Notes: generated by a model not told the origin, from the sequence alone. Positions 1 to 11,950 are shown, counted from the first letter of the stretch. The stretch is 64,000 nt of DNA from Echinococcus granulosus (GCF_000524195.1 NW_020170485.1:151208-215207); one strand, 5' to 3'. Program-made: numbers and translations.

Positions 1-1098
1 AAGTCAGGGTAGTTTTAAATTAAGTAACCGAAGGTTATTGCGGCGCAATACATGCGATTAATAAGGAAGTTCACACGGATTTCGCAAATGCTTGGTCCTG
101 ACAATGAGTGGTGTGCGCCCTAAAGGTATGGGGAGGGGACAACCAATAACGCATTCGCTCACTTAAGGAGCGTTGGGGCATAAACTCACAAGAGAGCCAT
201 TCCTTGTTACAAGTCAGTCGGTCACTCAGTGGGCACATAATGTACATGGAATAGGTTGGGACAGATGACTTGATATCCTTCAAAGATTATCGTCTGTCAT
301 CCTTCAGTGTATGGCATATGAACGAAATCCATCAGCTCAGCTTCCAACACTAATTTCCCATTTAATCCAAGTGTAAGCAGATTGCTTAATCACTCGTGAT
401 AAACATTCCCGAAAGTCTCCCTCGGGATACTACTCTCGAATTAGATCAACAAAGGGGAAGCGCAGTTTCTCATCATCAAGACTATGAGGATATTCTTGAG
501 CTTTTAAAGCCTTGAAATCAGCTCGTGAAGGAGACAGGCTCCAATCACATCCCTTTCCAATGACATTTAATGGGACTTTTAGAGTGAAAGGTAAATAATA
601 CAAAGCAGGAACGAAACAAATTATGGACTAGCGCATGTAAATGAGCACAGGTTGCAAGTCCATGTGAGTCCAGACAAGGTGAATCAAAAACCACACGAAC
701 ATTTTGGATCACCTGATGAAGGATTATCACGTTCTGTTGATCTGTTACAATGTGTGGATAGAAAAGAGGCAGTATTCATAATAAGCTGCATTCCAAGTGG
801 TTTGAGGTAGAGATCATAAAATTGTCAAAAAGGATTAATATTTCAAGGGCTTCATTCAGTGATAATGGTGAGCGAATGCCCACCGAGAACAATGCAGTTG
901 GACAACAAACAGGGTTAGCAGCAATCACGACCACTTTCGGCCGAACTACCCAATCTTCTCCCCACCCAACCATGCAATCTACCCTATCACCTACTCATTC
1001 CCGCATTAAACCATCCCACACCCATCCATTCTTTCAATCATCTAACCGGCCATTCCTTTTTTTCATTCTATCCTATGAATGATTTACTTTACGCCTGA
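1..1098. other. Non-coding flank at left edge
   Basis: No exon could be supported. Short open frames exist on both strands (for example minus 776-973 and plus 822-1082), but they overlap each other on opposite strands and lack convincing splice or start signals. If the exon ending near 1165 is spliced rather than terminal, further exons of the minus-strand gene could lie here. Confidence 0.3.
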
Positions 1099-1427
1099 TT
1101 ATTCTACGCAGAATCGTTTTGGAATGTACTTTGAGGACAAAGCAACCCCGATAAACGAACAGACCTGCACAGAGTCAGCCTCCGCTTCCGTGCGCAGCCT
1201 ACGTGAGATGGAGGAGACGAGGGCGAACTCAAATATGGCCATGTCGTGGTCAACCTCAATTAGCAGTTCCATGAGCGAAGTCGTTTCGTCCGCCATCTTG
1301 TCACGATCACAGTCATTGGGCTCCTCCGCAGGATCAGAATGAAGAAGGGGCAAGGAGGTGGAGGTGGGCAGCAGGAGCCGGCCTTTCGTCACGCTGCACG
1401 TTTCACGTCCTGCGTCCACGTCGATGT
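1099..1427 (-). CDS. Unknown gene, exon 4 (possibly terminal)
   Basis: The acceptor is strong (CCCTATTTCAG). The two bases AC complete the codon begun by exon 3 to give His, followed by IDVDAGRETC. The frame stays open through an acidic helix-like stretch (MELLIEVDHDM) to a stop at 1099. A weaker alternative is a donor after codon 1165 (GTGCAG/GTCTGT). Confidence 0.45.
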
Positions 1428-3811
1428 CTGAAATAGGGGAAGAATTTTAGGCCAATGGAGGGGTCGTACTAGCACCTTGCCCAAAAAACATTGAGGATAA
1501 TGGAGCTGATTTGATTTGCTACCATACTAATCCATTCTCGTTCACCCACCCATGGCGCACCTATGCCACTAGTCTCCCAACCCCTCCGTACATTTAATCA
1601 TAAAGCTAATTCTAGACTCGTGAGTCCCATAGTGCCTTAAGGATTTACTTAAAGTGGTGAATTGGCTTTGCGCAGGGTGTCTACGACAGTACAATAGCAT
1701 AGAAGGAAGAAGACACAGTCGTGGACAGCTGAATTGGCGAAGAATTACAACAAAAGGGTAGCTTTGCCTGCAATGCTGGCCAACAATGGGAAGAAATCAC
1801 GTTTTAAAGACTAGAAATCATTCTTAAGAGCTACTTGCTACTTAAATCATGATCAGAGACCACGGTGGCGCCTATTTCAAGTAGCCTTTGGGTAGATGGT
1901 CTTACAAAACCAACTCGTTGTAGACCATCATAAAACCTTTTATGTTACTTCTCAAGAAATTCCTCTCTGACACAACTTGTTCATGAAAGGACGACGCGTA
2001 CCGCAACGAATGAAATGAGGCCAATTCCTGCTAGAGTACAAATTGATCATATTATCCTCGGTCCTGCCTCAGGATTAATGATCGCAAAAAAACCTGTGAC
2101 TTTTGAAGCAAAAGTGCGACTGCGGTGACCACCGGTGATGACGCTCGAACTACGAAGATAACTATAAGCTATGATTGTATTTAAGCACCTAAACCTCAGC
2201 CCTCCGAGTTTTTGCCTCCATCCACGTGACATAGAGCTCTATGAAGTCATCCATCATCTCCACCCATCTACAACAAATCAATTCCCAATGCAAACACCTC
2301 ATAGCGTCCTTAAAGATAGCTCAACAGCTAGATGAACGCACTACAGATAATTTGAGATGAACAGGGACGGTGGTCGGAAAATACCAGAATGGCTATGCCT
2401 AACCAAGCTGATACCGCCATTTGAAAATGGCAACTTCAACAGGATATAAACTAATCCCGACAACCTCCGAATAAGTTAACAAGACAGGTAAACACATTAA
2501 AATAGCCGGCTTTTCACCATTAAATCGGTCAGAACTCACGATCAACCTCCGATGTGACAGCTTCCACAAAGAAAGACAAATGGGATGGCGAGGAATTTCG
2601 TCTACTGAAGATACCCTTCGTAGTTGTTGTGACAGATGGCTGGTTTCGATGCTGATACCGATCTCGCTTCGCCGTGAGCTCCACTACCGTGGCAACCTGA
2701 GACTGGACTCTCGCCAAAGTGGCCAAAAAAGTTCGGGCGATCGGACGAATCGCCATTAGCGAGCGATCACTAGAACAGGAAAGGGTTCAAAAAGAAAGTG
2801 AAAAGTGACCTACGTAGGAGCCATATCGAGCACCTTGTTCGCGGTAGAAACGAGGGATTCCTCCAAGGTGGCGAGGTTTAATTCTTCTGTGTACTTCATG
2901 CGAAAATGGCGCTGATGCCGCAGTGGTTCGGCCACACATGTCCGGATTAGTTTGAGTAGAGAGCGGACTAGTCGCTTCCGTGAAGTCTCAATCTGTTTCA
3001 GGGAAATTTGCTACATTAAAAATCGAGCACAACAGCCAATTCAGACTCTCTACCCATTAAAACATTCCCTTTAAGTGCCATGTATATGTAAGGCTCCAAT
3101 TCTCATATCTCATATAATTTAGGCCAAAAAAGGAGAACAAGATCGATGACATCTAGGTTCTGAGGGTTCATTGCGACGCAAAGTGGAGTAGATGTTAAGT
3201 AACCGTCTATAATAGGGCAGGAAGTTTTTCTACCTGTGACGGAGGTATCCATGCTGCCCCATTAAAAATACGCTTTTGATTTTCTTTACCAAGTTTGCAA
3301 GTAAAAGCCTCAAAAAGAAATGGTAGCAGACAGCAGGGACAGAATAGAGTCCTGAAGAGGGCACATAAGCTGAAGGTGAGCTAATGACACTACGTAGTGA
3401 CGCTAGTCCCAATGTGTCCATGTATCGCCAATACCTGTATTAATTCAAGGAAGGTAATCAGTCTTAGTTCTTCAAAATAGGTCCTATAGCCTAAAAAAGT
3501 GACATGGTTGGTGCTAAGACCAAGAAATCTATACTACAGGTTAAACTCTAATCATCAATTAGTAAAGCAGAATGATTACAACAAGTAAAACCATCACTTT
3601 TAAAATTAACAACAATTCGAGGCTGTGAACAGATGAATTTTAGAGGTAAAATTCCTTTCGAAAATGACATATGAAATAAACTTACGGCGCCATAGACAAG
3701 GGAAGAATTAAGGTGCAAAAGCTTGGTCTCCTCTATTTGCGACCGCACAGAACATTCATGGAATCTATAAATTGCCTCTAACGTCGGACCCGACATTAAC
3801 CATGTTCCCAT
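1099..3811 (-). CDS. Unrecognised four-exon gene (predicted 287 aa)
   Basis: Four minus-strand exons, 3811-3686, 2992-2814, 2769-2540 and 1427-1099, join with compatible phases (0, 2, 1, then stop) into 864 bases including the stop. The protein looks genuinely coding. Its first half is charged and probably helical, with a run of basic and leucine residues (RKRLVRSLLKLIR), then a Thr/Ser-rich linker, then an acidic segment (MELLIEVDHDM). I see no signal peptide, membrane segment or family motif, so no function is given. It lies downstream of the tektin gene on the same strand. The start is uncertain: an in-frame TAG sits just 5' of ATG 3811, so 3811 or 3796 are the natural starts unless an acceptor lies between. 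The end is also uncertain, because a donor-like CAG/GTCTGT at 1165/1164 could lead to further exons. The chain of matching phases is the main support. Confidence 0.5.
2540..2769 (-). CDS. Unknown gene, exon 3
   Basis: 230-bp exon with acceptor TTCTAG and donor GATC/GTGAGT. One base completes the split Thr codon of exon 2. The frame runs DRSLMAIRPIARTF and ends in phase 1 after SEVD. The intron separating it from exon 2 is only 44 bases (2770-2813), close to the minimum intron size of many invertebrates. Confidence 0.5.
2814..2992 (-). CDS. Unknown gene, exon 2
   Basis: 179-bp exon between acceptor CTGAAACAG and donor TAC/GTAGGT. It is open only in the frame that continues exon 1, starting in phase 0 and ending in phase 2. 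It begins IETSRKRLVRSLLK and ends in DMAPT, with the last codon split. It has no internal ATG-initiated frame of notable length, so a plain ORF search would miss it. Confidence 0.5.
3686..3811 (-). CDS. Unknown gene, exon 1
   Basis: ATG at 3811 (MGTWLMSGP), with a second ATG at 3796. It ends in phase 0 at a near-perfect donor, GCC/GTAAGT, with the intron starting at 3685. An in-frame TAG 12 bases 5' of ATG 3811 limits how far the exon can extend. Confidence 0.45.
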
Positions 3812-6800
3812 TGGCAAGGACTATAACTCTAAATTGAGTACGGTCTCTTGATGAGATAAACAATAGCTTAGTTGAACGTTTCGAACAAGCTTTTTTAGAT
3901 AAAAAGATTATCCGGAAAAATTAAATGCCTTATTTGGAGAGCTACTGTTATTACAAGGAAGGATCAACTGAGCAAGCCTTATTTTTCCCGTTTCATAATG
4001 ATAATATTATGACTTAAAGATTTCCCCTTCTCTGAAACAAATAGCAAGTAATAGACAAAAAGTGACACAATCTCAGAATAAAATTGATTTAAATTATGGC
4101 TAAAGTGCATCATTTCAGGCATTATTGTGGTGCCGCGCTAGGACAGGCATACCAAACAGAAGATCTCTGTAGGTGCCTCAGTGCTTTAGATATATTGGAA
4201 GATGGGGGAGTGTTAAAAACCCTATAGGTCAGGAAAAGGTAGTAATTTGGTTGTGCATATACCATCTTTTAGAACATTTTCTCATGTGTGGGTGTAGCAT
4301 GGAAGAAATTAGCTCTGTGCTAGAAACTTTATCTTTACTCTACACCTTTGCTTTCGCACCGATTACTGATTTGTTGGAAACGTTTGGGAACATTGCGGAA
4401 ATAATGCGCATTGCTGTAGATCTGTCCTAGTAAAGAAATGGTTTTTAATTCTAAGCATAATAAGTATGGCAGACTTGCAGAGCGGTTGGGGGGCCACTGG
4501 CACGGCCCCCATAAAAGTGTGTCCAAATGAACCCAATCTATTTTTAATTACTATAGTTGTTTAAGTCTCGATTTTGTGAAGGGACCACTCTGGACCATTC
4601 TTATTGTGCTGGCGTCTGGGCTATGCCCGTAGCACTTAGCCCTACTGTCTAAGTACCATGTCTTCTTTTGCATTCGGCGTGCTGCATTGGTGGCATTGGA
4701 AAGCGAACTATTGCTGAGTGATGAGCCTTAGAGGGAGGGCTACAAATGAGCATATGCTGCAGATGGGAAAACATACGGCGACCCCCAGCAGACGGTCTGT
4801 AAATGACGTCTGACCTCGGCAACTACTCCAGTTCCGTGGTCTGCAAGATGACTGGATTTGCCTATCGTACCTTTATGAAGCATTCAATTAAGTAAAAACG
4901 CAATATCTCCTCCACCTCTCTGTTGGCTAAAGAAAACCCAGGTAGATATATGAATTAGCAGTGCTGAAGTGCAAAAAAGGTGCAAGGAGGAACAGACGCG
5001 AAACTCAGTCCCCACCCTCACGGAACTCTGATCAATCCCATTCTTTGTTCTACGACCACTTTTAGGCCATTGATGCCACGACTAGCGATGGACACGCGCG
5101 ATACCCAGCACATTCCTCCGTCCTCAAAATCCAGTTCCCATGTAGGACAAAACTCCAGATTCACCAGAATTGCCAAGAGGGATCAGTGATTTTGAGGCCA
5201 AACATCACATTAGTTGTATGCAACTTCGATGACTAGCGCAGATGCCTCGAAGGTGATTTTCTGACAGCACTGCCTACGCTGTAGAGGCTAACGCAGAACG
5301 CTGACCACTTTTTGTCTAGGAACCATATATGTTCATGTTAAGTCTCTTAAGGACTGTGCAATTGGTTTAGACTCAAGAGAATAATATGATTGAAGAAAAT
5401 AATTCCTGATTAAAGCTACCAATTCTACCAAAATTTGAACAAAAAACTGCCACACTGTCCGTTCTTCTTCTTCTTCAGATATCTTTGAATCAATTACCAA
5501 AGTCGAAATTACCCGAACTGTTGGATTTTGGCGACTTAAATGCAAGCCTCTAAGTGTGCAAAAAAGGTGCGAAGAGCCGTTGTTCGATTGCATGTACTTA
5601 ATTTGCAATGGGGGCTTGGGTAAGCTAAAATGACAGTTCAAAGTCAAAATGGATTAAATCCGTGTTAAAGAGGATTGGAATTTCGGCCATTTGTTTGCTA
5701 ATCTATGAACCAACGGGCATACGAACGAGCAAATTGAGATTAATAACTTCAGGACTGCTGGGCCTTGTAGGTCGTTACCAGTATTTTGGCTATTTTAATG
5801 CCATAGGGACAGCATTTCTACCGAAGCCCCCGTTAATTGTATTGGGATTGACCCAAACAATAGGGACAGGTGCGGCTTCATCCTTTTGGTAGGAATCAAA
5901 AAGCTGATTAAACAACCTTATCACAACATCACGCCTACAGCGCCTTGATGATCCTGGCTGTTGATATCAATGAACAGAATTTCTTCATCAAAAGACAAGA
6001 AAATTGACGTGTGTATGCATTCTGCCTTGGGCGGAGCATTAACGCCAGCTATGCATTTTCTTTGCATAGAAATAATAAAATGCAATTTGCTGTGCTGCGA
6101 CTTTATCACCTTATGTGCAACCCATTGAAACAAATGTGCAGGTCGTGCCTCAATGATTTTACATGTTCCCTCTACGTTACCATAGTGACGCATTCAAACA
6201 AGATGACCCATTATTCAGCTAAAATTAAAGAACCTTAGAAAAGATGATTTTAAGAAACTTACAACGAGTGTTTTCACTCTCGAACAAACTAGGCCTTTGA
6301 TTTTGTTTGGCAAAGGCAAGATTTAGAATACACCCAGGTTTGAATAGGTGGATTATTACATATTTTTATTTCTTCATAGAAGAATATACACGTTCCTTTG
6401 AGGATTTTGCTGGGGTGTGCAACAAACTTGCCTCATTTACCCTTAAGCAATGCTTTCTTTAATGAAATTTGATTTTTAGTCTTAAGATTGCATTATATCA
6501 ATTTATTTGTTATATTTACAGAACTTTATTTCTCCCCTGAGATTAAAATAAGCCTCACTGGTCTGGGGATTTTTTACAACATGCAAAAGGATTGGGGGCT
6601 ATAGGATTTTACTTCCGGTCTTACCATTCAGCAAAATTTCAGCCCTAGGAGGCTGAAGATTTCTTAATGTCTAGTAAACCCTTAATCATTAAAGATGATT
6701 TTTTGTCACGCTCCGAATTCTATCCACTGTTAGGCTGGAACAGCTCAATATAGTCTTTAAGTATGGAACTTGCTACTTGCTTATTCTTATTTGAAAATTT

Positions 6801-6993
6801 TTTGCTTAGCACCTATGTGATGCATGGAGAATTTGGTTCTTAAAGTCGATCATCTACCTACCAAATACAAGATTTGACTGAAGTCAAGCTCTTTACCCGA
6901 ATCTCAATGCCCTTTGTTATCCTGTATCAATACGCTCAGTCAATCGAGGCGGAGCACTCCATGCAGATAATGCTATTTTTATCCTATTTTACC
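3812..6993. other. Intergenic, no gene seen
   Basis: Lies between the unknown minus-strand gene and the 3' end of tektin. Open frames here (minus 5333-5647, plus 5662-5892 and 6011-6238) have no splice context or recognisable sequence. A fragment at about 4468-4515 weakly resembles the 5' part of the dispersed repeat described at 11.0, 13.2 and 21.2 kb. TTTATT at 6525-6530 reads AATAAA on the minus strand and could serve as the tektin poly(A) signal, although it is about 465 bases past the stop. Confidence 0.4.
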
Positions 6994-7267
6994 CTATAAG
7001 GCAGAGGACCTGTTACAGGAGGGGAGTTCAGGGCATTCGATGCCCAGCCGCTTTCCTCGTTCCGCGCTACAAGTGTTGGAATACTCTGCGCTGTTCGGAA
7101 TCAGTTTTTCAGCCTTTGCTGCACCAGAATCGTTTAATTGCCCGCTTCCTTTGATCCGCGTTCGCCGCAGCTCCAGACACTCCTTGTCCAGGCTAAGGGA
7201 ATTCTCCTTCATTGCGATTTGCTCTATCAGTCGCTGACGTTGGCGTTGTACTCCATCAAGGCGGTGT
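6994..7267 (-). CDS. TEKT: Tektin exon 4 (terminal)
   Basis: The acceptor is TTAATCTAAG and one base A completes the split codon. The frame HRLDGVQRQRQRLIEQIAMK leads to ENSLSLDKE, the conserved tektin C-terminal block. About 45 residues follow that are not typical of tektins (LNDSGAAKAEKLIPN and onward, Ser- and Cys-bearing), ending in a TAG stop at 6996-6994. Confidence 0.88.
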
Positions 7268-10200
7268 CTTAGATTAACCATGGCGGTGGGAAAAAGAGAT
7301 AAAAAAAAACATCCTGACAAATGTGCATAAAATGGACCTGGCTCTAATCTTCCCTATAGGAATTAGGGTGTAAATCAAACACACACGTTTCTAATTTTAT
7401 TTGATTCTTCAGTCAATACACCGACGACAAGCAGGTAGTGCCACCTAATTGGGTGTCAAAACAGGAGCAGCCAATCACTTACGAAATCGTTAGCCAATTA
7501 GACGTGAGGTAGGGCATCGATTTTCTTTGGTATTAACCAATCAATGGCTCGGCTTGAACTTGGACCACGAATCATCAAAGACGTGAAGAGAAACCAACCA
7601 GCGGAAAAGATAAGGCTGTACCTAATAGGTTTTCCATAAACCGGAAATTGCGGTGAGAAAAATGTTTTACGGAAAACTCCTAATGATCGTTAGCTAAGGA
7701 AAAATGCTCTATTCTAATAGAAATATAAATAACTCATCATCGCCTTTAACCAATGAGCAGCATCCACGGACTGGGATTCTTCACCAATCGTTAACAAGCA
7801 TGACTGACTAATAGACCACGGCATAAAAGTAAGGAACCAATCGGTAGAGAAGCTAGAGAGGGAACCAATCACTTTCTCCCTCTCGCTAATGAGGAAATCA
7901 AAGGAAAAATCAGGCCATTTTACCACGCTTGAGCTGAAAAACTGTGCTGTTCATCACCCCTACCGACACACAAAAGATAAATTCGGGTACCAATCAGGGA
8001 TAAGCAAGAAAGAAAGGCTAAATAACCGAAGCCATTTTTTTCTAATTAGTCAGGAGAACACTAACCGACTTACTTAAGGACGGCCACTTGTCAATAGGAG
8101 TAAAAGCAGGAACCACTGGGTTCTGTTGACGACTAGTTACTAGTAACTGAATACTTTCATCCACTGACTGACAAATATCAAAACCCGAAGTGATTTTATG
8201 TCTGAATCAGGACTTCCACTGGCTGCTAAATCAGAAGGACTAAGTTGATCATTCAGAAGTGACCTACGGACCTACACTGACGTTGTTTGAGCAGTAGGGT
8301 CTCACGAGAGGTTGCAAGCTGTCTGACCTCATTGGTAAGGGTGCATTGTGGTACGTCTAGACACAAATCCATTCCAGGACGGTAAGTGCGATTCTCGAGG
8401 CGAGTGTGCGCAATCTTTGCTGTCTGCATCTCCGAGTCCATTTCCTGCTCCAGCCAAGCGAGTTGCTTCAGAACCTCTTCTATCTCCTCTTCAATCTAGC
8501 CAAAGGTGTTGTGGGCAAATATAAGACACGATTTTTCCAGTGGCTCTTGAGATGTCGATGTCACGAGTAAGAATAAGTACCATTTGCAAGCCAGATCAGA
8601 TTTTATGGATTTGCAAAGAGCAAATGGAAAAAAATTGCAGTTACTTTTAACATCAGTCCCCTTCCTTCTATTATGCTTAATTCAAACAAGTGTTGGCAAA
8701 AAGTTTAAACAGTACGGTAGAACCCCACACAGGACATCGCGGATACCGACCATTCACTACCTTGTTATGGTTAAAATTCAGTGGATAATGTAGGCGCACA
8801 CTATTTTCTTCCAGATCCTACGACAGTTTATGCGTCGATTAGGCAGTAAAATTTATTTGCTACATGATATCGACAAATGTAAAACCGGTATCCATTTAAA
8901 GAGTAACGTATTCCTCTATCTCATTGTTGAGGGAAGGGGTTGGGGAGAAACTGCGCCTCTTTACCTTAAAAACCGTGCTTAGAATTTACGCCTCTTCTGG
9001 CAAAGTCGCTCACCCAGCGCTTCAAGGTGTTGCAATCGCGTGCAACTTAAACGCTTCTTATGGTAAAGATGCGATTATGCCGAAGTCTCTTGCCTATATT
9101 CCGTTAAATCAGGAAAATTTCGCCATTGGAAGGCGCTAAACAATGAAATTCATAGATACTAACCTCCTAAGTTACCGGATTGTCTAAATGTTCTCACTTT
9201 AGGCCAAAAAAAGAGTAGGATAACTTTTTGTCCCTTGAAAAATTTATTTATAGAATTGGTGCCATTTGTATGCACCATAGACCAAGATAAACAACTTACT
9301 TGTGTTTTTTTTAAAGCAAATAGGCTATATGTCTAAAGTCTTGATAGTAGAGTAAGTGTCCTAATTGATGAAACAAATGTTAAAATTATTATACGCAAGT
9401 TTTGGTCGAGGAAAAGCAGTCTAGCCATCTTACCAAGACAGAGATCTCACTCACAACTCACCCTTTTCTTTTGCCACTTGAGTTTAGTCAGAGCCTGTTG
9501 CACTTCGTGCCCTCGCTCACGAAGTGCCGAGTCCACAGCATCAGCCTGACCAGTCAGTTCATTGGCGACCTCTTCAATTAAGTTGAAGATCTGGTAGCGT
9601 TGGGTCGTACTCTCACCCACCTCCTTCAGCGCTCTATCATAGTTCTGTCTTGAAAAAGTCTCCCATTCTCTCAAAGTTGTTGTGCTTAAATTTGGTGTTG
9701 TAAAAGTGGTAAGAATAACTTTAAAGTAAAAGCAAACAACATTTTGCACAACTCACTTAGGAGGAATACGCGTAGGATCAACTTTGAGCGATGCCTCAGA
9801 TAGTTTTAATGTGGTCTGATTCACGTCAATTTCAGTGGTTTTCCTCTTATCCTGAATATCTCTGCTTATTCTGCTGTGTGCGTCTTGCATAAGTAGAAGT
9901 TGGTTTAAAGCCTCATCTATTTTTTGCTGCAGACGTTTTCTATTTTTTAGTAGAAGTCCTTGCTCCTTCCTCAGTTCAAGGTCAACTTTGTCCTCTGTAA
10001 AATCTATTTCTCGACGTCTGTCTCTTAGAACTAAACACTCAATGTTACAATCTTCGTGAATCTGCATTTCCTGAATTTGCTTCTCCATTGCTTCCTTGGC
10101 TTCGTTCAAGCTGGAAATGCCATGCTCTAACATGTTCTCGCCCCGATCAAGAAGCTGTGTAGCAGTGTTTAGTGAATCCAGCCTGTTATCCAGCGCTGTT

Positions 10201-10379
10201 GTGCTTCTATGGTTATCCCACTTCGTCCGCAGTTGGCACCCATGAAGCGTGGCCAAAGCATCATGACGAGTAATTTCTGATACTCCGCGATGCCAATTCG
10301 CACATGCAGTCATCGAATCGTTCTTTGAAAACCAGCTGGGCATCTGATATTTGCATTGTTTTTTATCAAAAGTGGCCAT
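6994..10379 (-). CDS. TEKT: Tektin family protein (4 exons, 447 aa)
   Basis: Tektins are coiled-coil filament proteins bound to the wall of ciliary and flagellar doublet microtubules. Exons 10379-9757, 9684-9462, 8495-8272 and 7267-6994 join in frame to 447 residues, the usual tektin length (about 400-450). Tektin hallmarks appear in order: the helix with IECLVLRDRRREID (family pattern EECL-x-REKRQGID); the segment ADAVDSALRERGHE (family ADAVDTAFRERI); AKIAHTRLENRTYRPGMDLCLD, which carries the signature nonapeptide at residues 321-329; and the C-terminal AMKENSLSLDKE (family AVKANSLFIDR). The start ATG at 10379 gives MATFDKKQ and a short head before SWFSKND, which corresponds to the SWY/SWH element of tektins. 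The nonapeptide RPGMDLCLD differs from canonical RPNVELCRD at four positions, so this is a divergent paralogue and I do not assign a subtype number. The exon 3 donor is the least certain join. Confidence 0.9.
7471..7994 (+). repeat. Cluster of eight CCAAT pentamers in a tektin intron
   Basis: CCAAT occurs on the plus strand at 7471, 7494, 7537, 7750, 7794, 7837, 7865 and 7990, usually as (A/T)ACCAATC or CCAATCA. The 524-bp stretch lies wholly inside the last tektin intron. Two neighbouring copies share the wider phrase GGAACCAATC. It may be a degenerate repeat or a regulatory (NF-Y type) cluster. Confidence 0.4.
8272..8495 (-). CDS. TEKT: Tektin exon 3 with signature nonapeptide
   Basis: The acceptor is CCTTTGGCTAG and the frame starts IEEEIEEVLKQLAW. 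It carries RPGMDLCLD and then the NEVRQLATSRETLLLKQR helix. The donor is ambiguous: TGTAG/GTCCGT (exon end 8272, phase 2) fits exon 4, while neighbouring GT sites at 8275 and 8267 are alternatives that change phase or add residues. Confidence 0.85.
9462..9684 (-). CDS. TEKT: Tektin exon 2
   Basis: The acceptor is AAATTTAAG and the single base C completes the split codon. The frame TTTLREWETFSRQN aligns with the tektin W-x-x-F-x-x-x-N segment. It ends in phase 0 after KWQKKR at donor AGG/GTGAGT. The intron to exon 1 is only 72 bases (9685-9756). Confidence 0.9.
9757..10379 (-). CDS. TEKT: Tektin exon 1
   Basis: 623 bp, from ATG 10379 (context GAAATGG) to donor CCTAA/GTGAGT; phase 2. It encodes the short head, helix 1A/1B and the start of helix 2. 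The body is rich in Glu, Lys and Leu, as expected of the tektin rod. Confidence 0.9.
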
Positions 10380-11019
10380 TTCATCTATTTAAATTACGAA
10401 ATGCTGATGTTTGAACAAAGCGCTATTATTTTTAACCTGAACAACGTAGGTCATAAATCGTGGAACAGCCATACAAACAAACCTATTAAACATCTTATGT
10501 AACATTCAAGTGCTTTTTGACTTAACGCTAAGACCTTTAAGTGAGTAAAATTCTGATTGCTGTTTATCTGATATTTAAGTCCTCTTTTATGTCACTCCTC
10601 ATTGGGGAAAATCATATAGTTGCACTTATTCCTAGTCCTATATTGTTATTTTCTTCCTACCCTTTAAGACAAAATTAGGCTAGTGCAGGTTTTAAGCTAT
10701 TTTTTCAATGCGTGTCTTCTCTTTGTGCACTTACGGTCCGGAAATGTAGTCAAAAATATTCTGTGTAAAACCCTTTCGACATTCTCGGGGTAATTTAGCA
10801 CTAGTTTCCGAGATTAAATCTGTGCTGCAAAAATCAAAAATCACGCTTGTCTGCGTAGTGGAAGACTATCTTAAACTGTGTTATTACTAAATCTCCGCTT
10901 CTATCGCATTTAGTTTGTGTGTGAAATTTCAACTACCCTTAACAAAACTACCAAATACCTCTTCCGAAAGAAGTTAATTAATATTAAAAACAGCCAAACC
11001 TAGGTTTCTTAAGATACTT
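10380..11019. other. Tektin 5' flank
   Basis: No ORF or exon seen. Being directly upstream of the minus-strand tektin start, it should hold that gene's promoter, but I could not point to a convincing RFX X-box or TATA element. Confidence 0.3.
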
Positions 11020-11176
11020 TTCTAGCAAAAAATGTACTACTGATGCTCAGAAGTACTGAGGGCCAAATGGCGTGGTTTAAAGACCATGCCGCCGACCGGA
11101 AATACAATCCTCGGCGACCTAAGTGCCATTGTAAATCAAACGCAGAGCTAGACAAACTATCAAAGCACTACAGTAG
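11020..11176 (+). repeat. Dispersed ~170-bp repeat, copy A
   Basis: Aligns by eye over most of its length with the copy at 21185-21368: shared blocks are GGCGTGG/GGCATGG, then CCGGAAATACAATC/GCGGAAATTCAATC, and the tail GACAAACTATCAAAGCACTAC/ATAAACAATCAAAGTACTGC. No terminal repeats and no coding capacity seen. Confidence 0.5.
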
Positions 11177-11702
11177 CTCTCCTGGTCTATCCTATTTTCG
11201 TAACGAACTGCACTGGTAGAAAAATATTTGTAATTTGCACAATACATAGTTTGGAGGTCATTGTTACGGTAGAGGATCCATAGCACCGAAGGACAGTGCA
11301 ACTCGCGATGATTGAGGAGCATGAACCCAGTAGAAGATGTGCATCAAAAATCAGTTTAGGGCAAAAAAACAAAAAAAATAATAAATTTGCTATAATTAAT
11401 GGTTTTGATGCAAGCTCGTTACATCCGAACCATTTTGGTTCCGCTTGAACTAGCTTTTGCAAAGAGTTAAAGTGGCGTTGTTTACTACTACACCCACTAC
11501 ATGTAGCCTCTAAATCAACCGGCCAAAAATGCTGCATTTTATGTGCCAACCTGTCGTTTAATCTAAGTGCAGGACCTATCTATGTCAAACAGTTAAAACT
11601 TCATAATTTTCACAGCCATTGGAAGGTGTCTAGCCAAAGTGTTGTAAACATACCTCTAGAGTTGCCTCAGTAGACGTTATAAGGTATACGAGAGAGAAAA
11701 AA

Positions 11703-11798
11703 ATGCTACCTCTTCCAACGCGGAAAAGGGGTGAAGAACCGGTAGTGCATAGGGAACACGAAGAGCCCTATTTCACCATTCCGCAGGGCGAATTATAA
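11703..11798 (+). CDS. Short ORF, 31 aa, uncertain
   Basis: ATG to TAA, starting MLPLPTRKRGEEP and ending FTIPQGEL. It is charged and proline-bearing with a coding-like feel, but it has no recognised relative, a weak start context and no clear splice donor. It may belong with the nearby microexon at 11951 or be chance. Confidence 0.15.
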   Translation: MLPLPTRKRGEEPVVHREHEEPYFTIPQGEL

Positions 11799-11950
11799 GA
11801 AATTTCGAGGTGCGTTCCCAAATTAGACTATTCAGCTTTTTTGAAGCTGAGCCATTGTTTCTAATCAGACGCTCAAGTATGCGAAGTATTGTTTAGAAAT
11901 AATCCATTGTCCTAGTAATTTAATTTACACTTTCCTGACCTCCCCTTCAG

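Noticed and set aside
7040..7237. 65-codon plus-strand ORF
   Set aside because: Antisense of tektin exon 4.
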